Source of the DNA: Galerina marginata
Taxonomy: Eukaryota; Basidiomycota; Agaricomycetes; Agaricales; Galerinaceae
Length of the DNA: 64,000 nt
Assembly (NCBI GenBank): GCA_023014335.1
Contig: JAECYW010000006.1
Span: forward strand, 2,294,001 to 2,358,000
Direction: 5' to 3'
Positions 33,926-44,874 of this stretch are shown here, in pieces. The position numbers and the translations under genes were made by a program. The notes beneath the pieces were generated by a model, which worked only from the letters and a program-made list of their open reading frames with translations, did no database searches and was not told the DNA's origin. How positions within the stretch are numbered: position 1 is the first letter of the stretch; every line of letters starts with the position of its first letter.

Positions 33926-34938
33926 CTTGTCTTATAAGACGACAGAATGCAATGTGAGGGCCGTATATGGGCTGGTGCTTCGACCAGTGATTATGTTTTC
34001 ACCTAAGCCACAAAGGTCTGTCCAAGCATAGCCATGTCAGAAAATGCAATGAATCAAGGTTCATGCGTGTTCTCTACGTACCAAGATGGAAAATGAAAGG
34101 GTCAAACTGAGAATGAACTCGTATGTGGAAGTAGTGGAAGCTGTGATGGTGGTGCGAAGTCAAAAAGAGAGGCGTCGGAGTTATTTTGGCGCTGTTGTTG
34201 ACGTTCATTGGACCAATAGGATGCCCGTAGGACATAGATATCTGATACATACAATACATATAACATACATGAGGGCATAGCTTTAGCCCGTAAGATAGCT
34301 AGAGACACAACACGGTCATATCCCAATAGGCATAGGTACTTCATAAAGATACAAAAAACTTATTCATATTACGACGCCCAAAGAAAGAATGGACAAAGGA
34401 AAAGCAATCAGCAAAGCACGACGATAGCAAAACGAAAGCAGAATAGCAATTCCCTGTACGCGAGGAACAGTAGCCCAGGGAAAATACAGCCTTCTGAAAA
34501 ATAGACACGTCAGAGATTTGATTAGGAAACTAGAAAGGAAGAAAAGGCTCACAGTAAGAAAGAAAGTTGGAGGCTGGGCGGAACGGGGCATCTTGGGTGT
34601 TGTCGTTGGGACAGATTGTCTAGTGAGAACCGAAGCCGCGTTCCAGGATGAAGATGTCCCAATAAAAGGTGGGAACAAGAAAGGGACCAATCCTATTCAG
34701 GATGTCGGTCCTGAATTATACTGGGCTGGATGGTCTTGATGGGTAAATAACGGGCCCAAGGAATGGGACCTGTCGTGCCACAGCATGTCGTGCAAGGTCG
34801 TAACCGCAAGATGGCAAGAAAGAGGAGCATAAGCATGGCGGCTAAAAGTAAAATGAGGACAACGACTTTTGCGACAGATCAAGAAAGTCACTTACAAGCT
34901 CTTCCTGTCTTCATTTACGGCATATTCGTGGCATGTTC
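33926..34938. other. No recognisable gene
   Basis: A 108-codon frame (34364-34690, minus) is hydrophobic but lacks support. The stretch is mainly the promoter side of the MRG15 gene and the 3' side of the casein kinase gene. Confidence 0.5.
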
Positions 34939-36202
34939 CTACATCCTCCGGGCATTACAGGCTTCGCAGTACCTCCTTCCACCGCTCCCACTCCCCTCAC
35001 TGTTAGTACGGCGACCATGACCTCCAATATGGCCGTTGATTTTAGGTGGGATAGTCCAATCGTAGACGCCGTCATACTCAATTCCAACACGTTCGGCCAA
35101 GCCTTTAAAGAGATTCCTCAGGCCTTCGTAATCCGGAAGGTCGTCGAATTCGAGTGTTCGAGCATAACGATATAGCACGTCGAATTCCGGAGGAAGCCCA
35201 AGGGTAAGCAGCTCCTCGTTGGCAATTTTTGCGTCGCGTATGAGGTCCCATGTCGCAGAGACAGGATTATAGTGTTGTCTGATGTGATCTTGTTCAGAAG
35301 GTGAGGCGTCAGTAACTTCAGGCGGATCTTGAGGAGCTCGCATTTTCCGCCAGGGAAGCGTCCCACGTAGGAAATAGATCAGCATGTAAGCTAATGACTC
35401 TAAATCATCACGACGAGATGATTCTGTGGTGCGCAAACTTTGCGTCAGACAGCGGAACTGATGAATGGACCTGATGATATACTCACCGACTCCAAGGTGG
35501 GTATTGATTGCAGCAAACAAAGATGTTCCTACGCCGTGAAAGTCGTCTTGCTTGTAAGGGATATGTGTCGACGTCCGAACATCGCGAAACTTTTTGGCAA
35601 GGCCGAAGTCAATGACATTGACCATATGCGCAGCCTTCCCAGTGCCCATTACAAAATTAGCTGGCTTGATGTCGCGGTGAACGATCGAGTTGGAATGAAT
35701 GAACTCGATACGCGATATCTGATATGAAAAGAACTCTGATCAGTATGATTGAACCTAGCTGACATCATGCAACGTGTTATGCGTTTCATGGGGAATGTGC
35801 CACATACCAGTTGATCTGCCAATAGCAACACCGTTTTCAGTGAGAAGTGACGATTGCATCTCTTGAAAAGATCTTCTAGTGAAGGGCCAAGAAGGTCGAT
35901 GATCATCACATTATAGTCCCCTTGTCGTCCCGACCACATTATCCAGGGCACCCCAGTGCCGCCCATGAGCGTTTTGTATATTTTAGATTCCTGCTTTAGC
36001 GGACTGTGCTTGGCCATTGCTGGTTCCAGTTTAATGGCGACTTCCTTGCCAGCCACAGTGTGCACGCCCAAAAACACGGTGCCTGTGGCAGATTGACGCC
36101 TCAGATAACCACCAGACGGTATGAAAGAAAAGACTGACCGCATCCTCCATTGGCTATTTCTTCCTCCAAACGGTATTTTCCAGCGAAAGTTGTATAGTCC
36201 AT
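34939..36202 (-). CDS. Casein kinase 1 family protein kinase
   Basis: A Ser/Thr kinase of the CK1 group. The start [16 protein letters not shown] leads into the Gly loop NGGCGSVFLG and the beta-3 Lys in [10 protein letters not shown]. The C-lobe has [10 protein letters not shown], the catalytic loop [22 protein letters not shown], and after an intron [20 protein letters not shown]. The substrate-recognition segment reads [13 protein letters not shown] instead of the usual GT-x-RYASINTHLG, placing it in a divergent fungal subgroup rather than the Yck/Hrr25 core. The tail is short and ends [12 protein letters not shown], with two Cys that might be lipidated (inference). Five or six exons. Confidence 0.9.
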
Positions 36203-37148
36203 GGTGTGCACAGGACAACACAATACACGTCGGTGATGGTGATGGGGAGAGAATAAAGGGGAGTAAAAAGACAGAAACAAAATCAACCACGACCCTTCAA
36301 CGAAACGCGTGTCTTATGTAAGCACCGGCTTCTCGGCTTTGATGACACCCTTCCGGTTATGCTTGCTTGTCTCCTGCTGACGTCGAAATTAGGTCGCCTT
36401 TCTGCCAGCTTTTCTGCCCAACTCTGTCTCCAACTTCTTTCTAAAGTTCTGGGTTTTCTTACTGGTAAACCTAGCGGCCCTTGTTCCTGGGAGGAGGCAC
36501 TAGGAAGGGAATACTTAATTCAAGTTCACCGGATTGATCCTGGAAACAAGACATTCATGGTAGACAAGGGGATTCCATACCTGTTCATACTTGCTTTACG
36601 TTCCCTGTCATTCATGCCAAAAGTAGGCTATCTGCCTCCAGTCTCACCTAATTTTCTTTGCCCACGGGATCACTGCAGACGTACCCTGGATCCTCAAATG
36701 TCTCACTAAAAAATAATCAACCGTCAAGCTGATGAACCATCTTGGATTCCTGGTCTGCTCAGATACGGTGTAGAGGAGGCAAGCCTGCGGTCCGAAGATC
36801 GACCCAGTGCCAGTGCTGCTGGTTTTTCCAAGTCGAAGTGTTCTGCGTATCAAAAGTTCAACCACCAAAGTGGCCGAACAGGTATCAACCGAATGAGCGA
36901 TAGGGAACCAAACTGGTTATAAAATCAATCAAGAGGCATGAACCTCAAAAACCTTTCCTATAGGTGTGTTTCTTGGTCTGGGATAAGTTACATGGTGGAT
37001 GCTAATTCAACTCGTAGACTACTTACCAACGATTTGACCATGGTGTATAATTGCGAACAGAGAAGGCTGATTCCATGGCGATGAATCGATCTAGTAATAA
37101 TTTTACAACACTTGCAAGTACGATGGGAAGGAAATCGTAATGGCGGGA
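36203..37148. other. No recognisable gene
   Basis: Promoter side of the casein kinase gene and 3' side of the RasGEF gene. A 116-codon frame at 36359-36709 (plus) has no recognised character. Confidence 0.5.
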
Positions 37149-39831
37149 CTACTCTGACGTCACCGACTCTCGCGAAAGTGCCCAACGAGTGTAGTATAAG
37201 CCATAATCGGTTGACTCTGTCCTCGACGACGCGACTGAGTGCTCTGTTACTATGGACACTGCCTGCTCTGACTGCTGGTCGTCGTTTTGCTCCTCAGCCC
37301 GCCTTTGGCCCGTTTTTTTTCGAGAACTACCAATATGATGGTCCAGAGTTTCCTGAGGATCCAAACTTTGACTTTGTACCACTAGCTGGTCGTCCGATGT
37401 ATCTAACACCTTCAAGTTTTGAAGCTGACTTTCAACAAAGTCGAGTTGGTCCTGCTGTCGATAGTGCTCCAAGTCTGGCGGACTGTAGGCCATCACCTCC
37501 TTGACACAGTCCGTGAATTCCCAGTATCGTTGGAAATTAATCAACAACTGCCCATCTACTTCTTCCGTCCTTGGATACCGTTGGAGAATTCGGTTCAAAT
37601 CCTTCAGATGGACAGCTGAGGAACGGAGTTCAGATCTTATCCATACAGTTACTGCCACTCCTCAAGCCATGAAGGCATAAGTAAATAAGGACTGACCTAA
37701 CCAAGGGACGCAACAACGCCTCTCTGAGCTGCCCGCTTTGTTCAGAGCCTGTCGGTACCCACGATGATCGGAGAACGGATCAACAATGTCCTGCAAAGTA
37801 TTCAGTTTGCTCTGCAACCGGTGAGGTAAGGCGGAATTTATGAGCCATAGCTCAATTGGAACAGAATACAAAGCGGTGACGATGGCAGCTAATGACGAAA
37901 AATTTCGTAGCTTCAGGCACTCCTAATAGAATGTTATTGATTTTTCGAATTCGTGTACATGGTGTTGAAAGACTCACCTGGGCTGTATCGATATACAATT
38001 TGAGAGCATGTTCCACCGAATCACAACGCATCAGGTCATCTTTGACATACAGCATTATCTTGTCGTTTATCCTGAGGACAACTTCAACATTATTGCTGCG
38101 ATCACAATGTCCCCCTAGGTGTGCAATATAATCTGCTGGAACAGGAAGTTTGTAGTTATCCGCCTCAAGAAGAGTGAAAGCAACCGCCAAATCAAAGGGT
38201 TTAATCCCTGATCTCAGAAGTGGATTTCTGCTAGGAGCAAGGCCTGCACGGGACAGATTGTCTTGCTGGGCCTGCAAGTGCAGCGCGAGTGAGCATCAAG
38301 TAATTAATGTTTTAAGTAAAATGAAACAACCCTGATCTCGATCAGCTGAAGCAAGTCCCTCGCTTTATCCATCATCGTTGTAGAGGACATTATGCGAACG
38401 GCTGATTCACAGAAGTCCTTCATCTGCCCAAGTAACTCTCGGTCGACTTGTAGATACCGATGTGATAGCCAGTACTTGACGACCATGAAGATACTAGATG
38501 GCAGGTGTGTCAGAGGCACAACATGAACATTACGAATGGTATACTTGTACTGCAATGCAACACTGTCCTTAGGGTCTTTCTCTGTCTCCGCTTCATGGAA
38601 CCAGTGGGTTACGACGGCGAAGAGATCCACTGGCGTCGAGAAATCTGTACAAGTCGATAATAGCACATCTTGATACTCGATGGTACTGTGTGAGTCTGTG
38701 AGGGAGTATATTTTGAATAACAGCTGTGCTTCTCGATTGGCCAAGCACTCACTAAAGTTCGTAATAAGGTGGTAGACCAAACCCTCCAGTGTCCCAGTCG
38801 ACACTTTACCATTGATGACATTGACGATCACCGGCGTGTCAAAGGCAGTTACCTTGAAACTGGATAGATCGGTTATAGAGTTCGACACCTGTACACCAAT
38901 TCCTGAGGACGCCTTAGAATTCTTGATTTCTTGATGGAGTATCTTGACTGCCGCCTTGAAAAGCTCCTTCTCACTGGGTAGTAAAGAACGTTCTATTAAT
39001 TTCTAGACAAATTTAGTGCCATATCCCAGTCATTACAAAAATGTGCTCACTTTTTGTAGGCCATCTATCATCCTTTCTACAGCAGGCAAATCGTAGGACG
39101 ACAGCACATTCTGGATGGTTTTCACCTCGTCCATATTGTTGACGACTTTAAGCAGAAATCCTCTGATTTCGGCCTTAGTACGACATAGATTTGAGATTCT
39201 TTTGGATGTGGGTTCCGTAAAAGCCAATGCCATGTTTTGCTAAATCGGAGATTGTGTAAATTTCAAGGAATATAGAATAGTCACAACTTCGGTGCTTGAT
39301 GCTTGCCTTAAGCCTGGTCATCGCGGTTTCTATGTCTCTGTACAGCCGGTCAACCCCACCTATGTGTTTATCTTGATGCATGAAGCTCCTGATTAAATTC
39401 CAAGAAGCCCTCTCCCGAACGTTATGGTGAATTCGCACGACGATGCTGGACGATTTTTTAGGAAAGAATGCTAGCAGACAAAGCAGATAGTTACTGTTCA
39501 ATTTCTCCGGTAATCTCTCCAAAGCGAATTTCCTCCAGGCCTACCAAACTATTTGCGGAATACACCCTTACTTTTTCTAAGCGTTCATTCATGTCTTTGC
39601 ATTGTTGCTGCATGAGAAATCAGAGAATGTTGCAAGGTAGGAGCCACGCTCACTTTATGAACTTCGAGGTTCTGAATTCCCTTGTATGTCAACTCCACTG
39701 CAAGATGTCACCGTAAGATTTCTAGCGGACCTTATTGAAATAATGAGGCTCATACCCAACTTTATGCTAGCACTTATAACGCCATCTGATTCACGCTGAC
39801 CAGGCTGGGCGATAAGGTCCGGTAGGTTCAT
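37149..39831 (-). CDS. RasGEF with an MLKL-like N-terminal helical domain and a shared C-terminal tail motif
   Basis: A predicted Ras guanine-nucleotide exchange factor with an unusual front end. The first 230 or so residues are helical and match the TKL kinase at 44.9-47.4 kb: MNLPDLIAQPG, QQCKDMNERLEKVRVYS, HNVRERASWNLIRSF, GGVDRLYRDIETAMTRLK, and the linker SLLPSEKELFKA. This arrangement resembles the fungal MLKL/MCA-type four-helix domain. Next comes a RasGEF_N region (TGTLEGLVYHLITNFSE; VDLFAVVTHWFHEAE; FMVVKYWLSHRYLQV). The catalytic domain follows: KPFDLAVAFTLLEADNY, NFSSLAAIVTALYSVPIELW, CVPWLG, and LLINFQRYWEFTDCVKEV. The tail ends ASSRTESTDYGLYYTRWALS, a motif seen in two other proteins here. 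Introns are many; one (after TRLK, about 39310) seems to use a GC donor. The start at 39831 parallels the kinase start. Confidence 0.78.
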
Positions 39832-40601
39832 CGACGAGGTAAGGAGGCAATGAACTGTAGGCTGGTAAGAAGAGCGATGTTGTGATATTTTGAACGTTGT
39901 ATGAGTCCTGTGCTGCAAAATTCGCCTATATCGTCTGAGCCATGTTAAAAATCTGGCTAAGCGCCAGGGATCATCTCCATGGAGGAGGAGAAGGAGTGGT
40001 CCCCATACGGAAAATAGTGGAAACTAGTAGTATTATGTAAGCGCCTTTATTGGCTTCGAGGCTCAGAACCATCCTCTTTCATTATCTGAGGTCTTCGCAA
40101 CCCGAAAGAACAGGTAGGTCTAGATTCATCTGAATTTTTCCTCGTCCATTTCTCATGGACTAGGATATAGTAGGTGACTAGATCGCGTGCAATTGCGGTC
40201 CAGGCATCGTGAAATGTCCATTTAGATCGTTGAATTGTTGCTGGACTATAAATAAAAAAATCCAAAATTGTTGTGCTTATTACTTTATAAACTTCGACTT
40301 TCCGAATGCGCTAAAACAACTTGAAGACTTTAGAAGCACATACCAAGAAACGGGAAGAAGACCAGACATACCTGGGCGAGGGCGATAAATCCACGACCCA
40401 GCGCCTTGACGTCGAGGTTATTCGTTATGAGTACAAAAACATGAGGGAGAGGGTGGAGAACAAACCGAGGCAGCGATTCACAGTCAAGACATTCATCATC
40501 GTCGACAACCAGCCGATAAATAACGATCGTAGAGAGCCGAGACGAAGTCGGGGGAACAAACAAAGCGTGGAGGTTCGCTTAAGAGCTATACATCAAGATT
40601 G
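39832..40601. other. No recognisable gene
   Basis: Upstream side of the RasGEF gene. Overlapping short frames near 40321-40608 on both strands are unsupported. Confidence 0.5.
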
Positions 40602-41560
40602 TCAGTGACCAGGCATGAAAGGATAAGCAAAAAGGACAAACTTCCGCAGCGAGCCAACTGTCAAAATAAGCATCTGAACCAACGACCAATGAAAAAACTG
40701 TCGAAAAAAACAACGGGGAACGGAAGAAAGACGGATGTGTTCGCGTTCAGGTAGGGAAGAAGGTCGTACAATCAAAATCGGCATGCTCGTAGTGGCATTT
40801 GAGCTGGTCAACCACCAGGCAGAGGTTTTGCTGTAGTTGTAAACCGCAACTTCGATAGACTCTTTACCGAATTCGTCGCAGAGGTAGGCTCCCAGTCCGG
40901 CATAGCGACCCACTGTAAAATCAGTCGTGCTGCCGTCCTTGCCGACGATGTAAACTGGGTCGCCACTCTCGTCATAACAGTCGGGATTGGCCCGTCGTAT
41001 CAGCGCAAAGGACACGCTTGTTGCTGACGGCGAGGACCCTGGCACTAAGATCGCCATCCTTGTCCCTGCTCTTTTGGGGAAAAAAGGACACACTGCCCTG
41101 GGCATCCACCCCTCCCTCTCCCTCGTAGCAATGGGCCTTCCCAGCGCCGCTGTCAATGCGCGACGGACATGGTAGGATGGGTTAGATTTGTGGGCGACAC
41201 GCATTAGAGCCGGACCCGACAGCTTTTCCACAAAGCCCTCGTACCACTCTATAACAGCACCCTTGACTTGGTGTTCCTCGAGAATGCGGGTAATGAACGG
41301 TGAAGCATCACGGGCATTCTCCGCGCTGGTGGTGGGATGCGTGGCGATCCAAACCACGATCGGACCTAGAGTCTTCTTCCCCTCCTCCTCATCGTAGGTA
41401 GAGAAACGAGCAACATTCTGCCAGACTGGGTTGAGCGACGTCCCAAACACTCCTTCTGCGGTCTTGACAGGGAGTGCAGACCATCTGGCCCCAATCTGAA
41501 GAATCAGGAAGGAATTGGACTCGACATCGGAGCGGTACAGAAGCTCAGGAGGGTCAGGAG
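40602..41560 (-). pseudogene. Shortened member of an expanded basidiomycete family of unknown function
   Basis: The frame is open from about 41560 (PDPPELLYRSDVESN) through LNPVWQNVARFSTYDEEEG, TLGPIVVWIATHPTTSAENA, GAVIEWYEGFVEKLSGPALM and SNPSYHVRRALTAALGRPIA. Family members I recall continue into a long middle section with a peptidase-like fold. Here the text jumps from the TRERE region to late-family segments (GDPVYIVGKDGSTTDFTVGR, CDEFGKESIEVAVYNYSKTS) and then runs into unrelated sequence. I read this as an internal deletion and a lost C-terminal GDSG-type motif. Start codon is not clear. A divergent complete gene remains possible. Confidence 0.5.
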
Positions 41561-41908
41561 AGATCCCGTGATAGTAGTGAGTACTGGGACAAGCTGTGGG
41601 GCGATGACCGAAGTGATGGTAAACTGAGAGAGTGCCTCGGCATCGTTAAAGGACTTGTTGAATGGTGTTCACGCGAGCTCGTAGTTGGGGAGGAGATGAG
41701 GAATCGCAAAGAGCAACGTTATAAGCAGTCTGGCCTAAAAACAGCCGGCGCTGTCGCGTCCAGACGCGTGTCTTTGTCATGTTTATGTGATTGATTCTGT
41801 CACAGATTCTATACTCCGCCCGCCGGACATGTCGAAACAAGCGCTCACTCTCGGTTGGATCACCTCCAATTGTGCCCAGGTCTTTATACTGTTCTAATAA
41901 TTTCTGCA
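41561..41908. other. Intergenic; promoter side of the Crinkler-kinase gene
   Basis: It lies between the shortened family member (minus) and the Crinkler gene (plus). The minus frame may continue into it, but family signal stops. No element boundary is visible. Confidence 0.45.
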
Positions 41909-44032
41909 ATGCCCGGCGACGATATAAGGCTAACGTGCCTTGTTTTGCCCGATGACAAGCCAAATGATCACTTGTTCGAGGTCAAAATCAACGACGACGA
42001 GTCTGTCATGTCTCTCAAGAAAATGGTCAAAGATGAGTGTGCACATAGGCTTCATAACGTCAACGTAGGCGACCTTGTCCTCTGGAAGTGCTCAATTCCC
42101 GACGATCCCAATTTAAAAGAAACATTGAACACTATTCATTTTGATGGCACCCATCCTTCCGTTAAACGCATGCTACCTCTCACATGGCCGCTTTCCCAGC
42201 ATTTCCCGGAAATTTTACCCCGTACAACCATCCATATTCTCGTTGAAGTGCCCGCCAAGGGTGAGTAACGGTCACCTTATCGTTCTGTTTATGCTGATGG
42301 GCCTTATATTGGGTCAGATGCTCACCTAGCGCACACCGAAGCGAGCGATGTAATTGCCAACCCTGCCGAGAATACTGGTGCGTCAGACCGGTACATCGAT
42401 CTCTCCATTCATCTTTGCATTCGTCGATACAAACTGCTCCTAACCTATTGTATTGCATTCATAGCTTTCAGCAGGAAACGACACCGAGGTGAGCCAATAG
42501 GTCTTTTTAAGTCCAAACTATGAATCCTCACCTAGTATTCAGTCGATCACAGTCATGTTGTACAAAGTTGGCAGTCCAAGCGACTCAAGAAACAACTTCC
42601 TTCTATCGAAGAGCTTATCGGGGTACTCAAAGAGCCCCTACTCGACTCGGAGAAGATCCCAATCACAGAGGACATGTATACCAGTTTCATTAGCCTGCTT
42701 CCGCCCGACAAGTGTGACGAGGATACCATCGGAACTTTGTTCACCATTGGGGACTTTGACACGCAACTCATCATTTTTCTCAACGCTGTTGCTCTATCAC
42801 CGCCTGTAGGAGGTACAAAGGCTTCTTTTCATTCGTTCTGGGATGATAATATTCGTAAACCCATTGAGCACCTGATACCCACCGGGAAAACCATCCGCAA
42901 CCGGAATGACGATACGGAGACACGTAAACTGCGCCCAGATTATGCTTTCCTTCTCCAGAAAATTTGCCCATTTCGCGGTGAGGAGAAAGGGTCTTGGACT
43001 CCTGGGGATCCTAAGGCCGAACTTGCGTATAACCTTAACTGGGTCTATGAGCCTGCCCCTTATATGCTCGGTGAGCGATCTTATATTTTGGTCGCGTTTG
43101 TCATCTCAACTATTTTCGTAGGCTATTACTGCCGGGGGTCTGAGATGACCCTCGCCGCCATTACCCCACCGGATTCTCAAGGAGGCAAACCAAAAGTCCA
43201 TGACTTGATAAGCCTCGATTTGAGGTGGAGAAAGGACCGCATTGCCAATATACGCCACCTCATCAATCTCTCAGCTATTCTCCCACAGCTGACCGAGCTC
43301 GTTCGATTTCCCGTTGATGATTTCGAGCTCTTTGAAAGGTAAGCTCCTTGATTTGAATATGAGTACTTGGAATGATATGAGCTAGGCAAAATTGCACTGT
43401 TGAAATCTCGAGTACCCTCGTCATAAAGACCTACACATGCGAGAATGCTGAAGCAAAGGTTGGGCTCCTCCGACGAATTTATGAAGTGATCGCGAGATCG
43501 CGTATTCCCAATACGGATGCGCTGGTCTTTGCACACAAAAATGTCGCACACCTCAGCCCTCGTGGATTTGCTGGGCAGCCGATGGTCGAGAAAGAGCTCC
43601 GAGAATGTGTTACTTGCATTCTGGAATCACTTATTGTGCAGCACCTTTTATATTTTATCAATTGAAGCTTATCTGGTCTAGGTTGCTCATCGAGTGCCAA
43701 TATATCACCGCGATATTCGATGGAGTAATGTTATTCGCAGGATCGAAGACCACTCGAAATGGTTCCTTATCGACTGGGAAGACGCCGCCCAACCTCCTAC
43801 AACGGCCCAACCAGTCTTTTCCAGATCAAGCCATTCACCGGCCATTTTTGAGGATGGCCATGGGGCCGATGTTGATATTTGGGGTGTTGGGTATTTGATC
43901 AAAACCTGCCAGGCTGCAGATGTCTCGATGGAGTTAAGGGCGCTTGGGACTCGCCTTTGCGATGAATCTCAGAGCTTGAGTGCAGAGGCAGCTTTAATAC
44001 TTGTCAACTCCACTCAAACTTATTCCGTTTGA
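41909..44032 (+). CDS. Crinkler-type protein with a FunK1-like kinase domain
   Basis: The N-terminus is the ubiquitin-like Crinkler header: IRLTCLVLPDDKPNDHLFEV, then VMSLKKMVKDECAHRL and LVLWKCSIPDD. A middle region (RLKKQLPSIEELIGVLKEPL) leads to a FunK1/APH-like kinase: LRPDYAFLLQKICPFRGEEK, ELAYNLNWVYEPAPYMLG, and after introns YHRDIRWSNVIRR (catalytic Asp) and WFLIDWEDAAQP (DWE in place of DFG, usual in this family). About seven exons; the stop at 44032 follows SQSLSAEAALILVN. Crinkler-RHS proteins are hypervariable and thought to act in conflict or host interaction. This one lies between two genes with a matching MLKL-like front end. Kinase activity is plausible, unproven. Confidence 0.82.
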
Positions 44033-44874
44033 TATTTTGCCTCATCCTTTCACTTCGGTGATCCTGATCCCAAGCGCCTTTTGCATCGTAAAGGGTTATA
44101 CTCTTCAATGTTCAACGAACCCCAAAAATAATGTAGGCCCTGATTAACATACCCTCAATACAAGTACAATAAGTACATACGGCTGGCGAATGGCCATAAT
44201 TGAATTCCCGAGAAACCACAATTAAGTCAGGTGAACATAGACCAGGACCAATGTAAGTAACTGTAAGAGAAGGATCAAGGGTGCAAAGTCCATTCGATCC
44301 CTCCACGCTGAAGGGACAGGTAGGGTGACAATCAAGATCAAAACGTGCCATACCACACCGTACATCCAGCTAAGATTGCACCTTACATAGATTTATTGAC
44401 TTGTTTCGGTGGGGTGTAAGTTAGTAACTGAAAACAAATATTTCCGAGTCGTAGCCGGTTTTGGTTGAGGAGCGTTCGTTTCTTCCTCTCAGAAATATAG
44501 TGTACGGACATTGTTTCTGCGTGTATTATTGTATACTAGTATACGCAATCGAAGTTCAAATGTCGTTCCATGATATTCTGAGCATTGTATTGGAAGGCCG
44601 AAGCTGTGCCACCAATTGCGAATGGAGGACAGGGATGCAGGAACATCGAAGCCTGAGGGTTCCAGCGCCATCGTTGGAACCTTCATGATCAAACAATACT
44701 CTCGAGAGTCTCGACTTGCTGTTCTCTTGGAAGGACAAGTGTAGTATCCACCAGCTCTTCGAATGTGCGTGTTGCTTTCTGTCACTACATAGCAATTATT
44801 AACAGATTAACAGATTAACATAGAATCGGGGCTGGCATTGGCCATGGAGTGCCGGGAAGAAAATATGGAGGACT
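44033..44874. other. Convergent intergenic region
   Basis: It separates the Crinkler-kinase gene (plus) from the TKL kinase gene (minus), so it should hold both 3' ends. A short 'agattaac' tandem repeat occurs near 44804. Frames here are unsupported. Confidence 0.5.

Noticed and set aside
34364..34690. 108-codon hydrophobic frame on the minus strand
   Set aside because: Hydrophobicity comes from T-rich DNA; no motif or exon context supports it.
34939..36202. [13 protein letters not shown] in the casein kinase as a damaged substrate loop
   Set aside because: I recall similar text in other basidiomycete CK1-like kinases, so it looks like a subgroup trait, not a defect.
40321..40608. 95-codon frame on the plus strand overlapping a 77-codon minus frame
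   Set aside because: Neither has protein character; mutual shadows.
44800..44822. Short tandem repeat of 'agattaac'
   Set aside because: Only two to three units; too small to interpret.
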